Positions 62,986 to 64,000 of a stretch of 64,000 bases of DNA are shown here, in pieces. A model generated the notes under the pieces. It was not told the origin of the DNA, did not search any database, and saw nothing but the letters and a program-made list of their open reading frames with translations. How positions within the stretch are numbered: position 1 is the first letter of the stretch; each line of letters opens with the position of its first letter. A program made the position numbers and the translations under genes. The DNA is from Dietzia timorensis (GTDB lineage: Bacteria > Actinomycetota > Actinomycetes > Mycobacteriales > Mycobacteriaceae), in NCBI RefSeq assembly GCF_001659785.1, contig NZ_CP015961.1, positions 2,046,001-2,110,000 on the forward strand, written 5' to 3'.

Positions 62986-64000
62986 CTACTGGAACGTCAC
63001 CAGCCAGGGCTGCGGCTCCATGTCCATGGTCTGCTCGGGCGTGAACATCGGCGTGTCCTCGTCGTAGAAGTTCTTCCAGGCGAGATGAACATTATCGGGG
63101 AGGTCCTTCTTCATCGCGTCCCAAGTCAAGATCTTGTCTTCCGGCGGTCCGTGCCCGTCTGCGTGGATTACATACGCCAACTCGTCCCGGGTGGTATCCA
63201 TGCGCTCGCGATCGCGGATCATCTGCAGCTGGAACTGGTGCACCACGAACATCTTCTGCGGCAGTCCTTTGTCCTCGGTGAGATCGGCGAGCCACTCGCT
63301 CACCCGGTTGACCTCGTCCACGCCGACGTGGCCGACCTCTTGAGCGGGAAGCATGCCGTCCTCGAGGCGCCATTCCGGATCGAGTGCCAACCCGACCCCG
63401 GGCTCCGAGAGAAGATCCTCGTATAGCTTTGCCTGTTCGAGGAAGTCGGCGCGCCCCGGCTGCAAATCGATGAGCGCATAACCTCCGGCGTCGGTAATCG
63501 CATCAACCGTCGCCCGAACCTCTTCGACGGGCCGCGCGATCGTGTACTTACCGTCAGGCCCCGGCGACCCGGACGCGATCGTCGTGATCACTTCGAATGT
63601 CGGGATGATTCCTTGCTGCGAGAACGGCTGATACTCGGCCGCAAGATCCTTCACGCGCTGCACGCTCGCCGCATCGTCCTGTTCGCCCAGGATGCCCAGC
63701 GCGGGCACGCCCGGAGAACCGTACGCCGCCACGAATCTGTGTCCCGGGAACACGAGCTGCCCACCCCCGGGTAGCTCGGTCTCGGTGCGCGCCTTGTCCA
63801 CTTTATCTGCGAATTCCTCGTCGTCGCCCCAGCCCTCACCCAGCGCGACGACAGAACCTTCGCGTTTGACGGCGGAGACCGAGTCCCCGTTGACGCGCGG
63901 GTCCGGCCCCGGCAAATGAACGAACTCGGCGCCGCTCGACTTGCCCGTCAGAGTGCCGGAAAGAGAGGTGTCCCCACTGGAGAGCAACGTCGGTGAGTCA
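62986..64000 (-). CDS. Unrecognised protein, partial at 5' end
   Basis: The frame is open through the right edge; only the last 338 codons are visible and the start lies outside. It has an Asp-rich N-terminal part (LGEGWGDDEEFADKVD) and a region with GYALIDLQPGRADFLEQAKLYEDLL and LALDPEWRLEDG, suggesting an alpha/beta (possibly TIM-barrel) fold. No signal, membrane or catalytic motif is certain. I do not recognise a family. Confidence 0.6.
   Translation of the reverse strand, partial: DSPTLLSSGDTSLSGTLTGKSSGAEFVHLPGPDPRVNGDSVSAVKREGSVVALGEGWGDDEEFADKVDKARTETELPGGGQLVFPGHRFVAAYGSPGVPALGILGEQDDAASVQRVKDLAAEYQPFSQQGIIPTFEVITTIASGSPGPDGKYTIARPVEEVRATVDAITDAGGYALIDLQPGRADFLEQAKLYEDLLSEPGVGLALDPEWRLEDGMLPAQEVGHVGVDEVNRVSEWLADLTEDKGLPQKMFVVHQFQLQMIRDRERMDTTRDELAYVIHADGHGPPEDKILTWDAMKKDLPDNVHLAWKNFYDEDTPMFTPEQTMDMEPQPWLVTFQ

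Noticed and set aside
1-64000. CRISPR arrays or phage structural genes
   Set aside because: No regularly spaced short repeats and no phage head, tail or recombinase genes were found in the window.

Overview
The window is high-GC actinobacterial DNA. From about 24.5 kb rightward the gene order is that of the Mycobacteriales (Corynebacteriales): sepIVA, DUF177, rnc, fpg; coaD, rsmD, recG, DAK2 kinase; ung; thiL, DUF3515; ddl, gpsA, cofC, ppk, mutT1, hupB, leuD, leuC, IclR; tRNA-Glu/tRNA-Gln, gltX; pitA; leuB; serA. A cofC (coenzyme F420) gene argues against Corynebacterium itself and for an environmental genus such as Dietzia, Gordonia or Rhodococcus; I cannot fix the genus. The backbone is densely packed, with several 4-base ATGA or GTGA overlaps.

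The left 24.5 kb is accessory DNA lying against the 3' end of the native fpg (mutM) gene at 24563-25450. It reads as four cargo blocks, each ending at its right side in an fpg gene or fpg fragment in the same orientation. Block 1 (to 2785): arsenate reductases, PadR and ChrA, then fpg copy A. Block 2 (4043-8810): ACR3 arsenite pump with a MerR regulator, and a CmtR / P-type ATPase / LspA operon, then an fpg zinc-finger remnant (D). Block 3 (9113-14280): MerR, MerA, MerB, a small Cys-Cys membrane protein, a TlpA-like lipoprotein and CcdA, then fpg copy B. Block 4 (15491-24562): FAD monooxygenase, two aldo-keto reductases, a broken MFS pump, a GH3 glycosidase with its MFS transporter, and TetR, then native fpg (C). 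Copies A and B carry a shared leader of about 370-400 bp, part of which is more conserved than the fpg coding sequence. The simplest model is serial insertion of islands at the fpg 3' end, each bringing its own fpg 3' end and in two cases a complete fpg. No recombinase is in the window, and the left end of the array lies outside it.

Control signals fit the gene pairs. MerR-type operators with 20-bp spacers sit between merR and acr3 and between merR and merA. A repeated CGGATAC-type operator links TetR to both block-4 operons. DtxR-like iron boxes precede a siderophore-interacting protein and an isochorismatase.

The backbone also holds an intact IS1249-like element (8-bp target duplication) between two identical tRNA-Glu genes, and a split 2,3-dihydroxybenzoate pathway (entC at 51.8 kb, entB and entA at 59.7-61.3 kb) with two siderophore-interacting proteins. 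The window ends inside an unrecognised gene.
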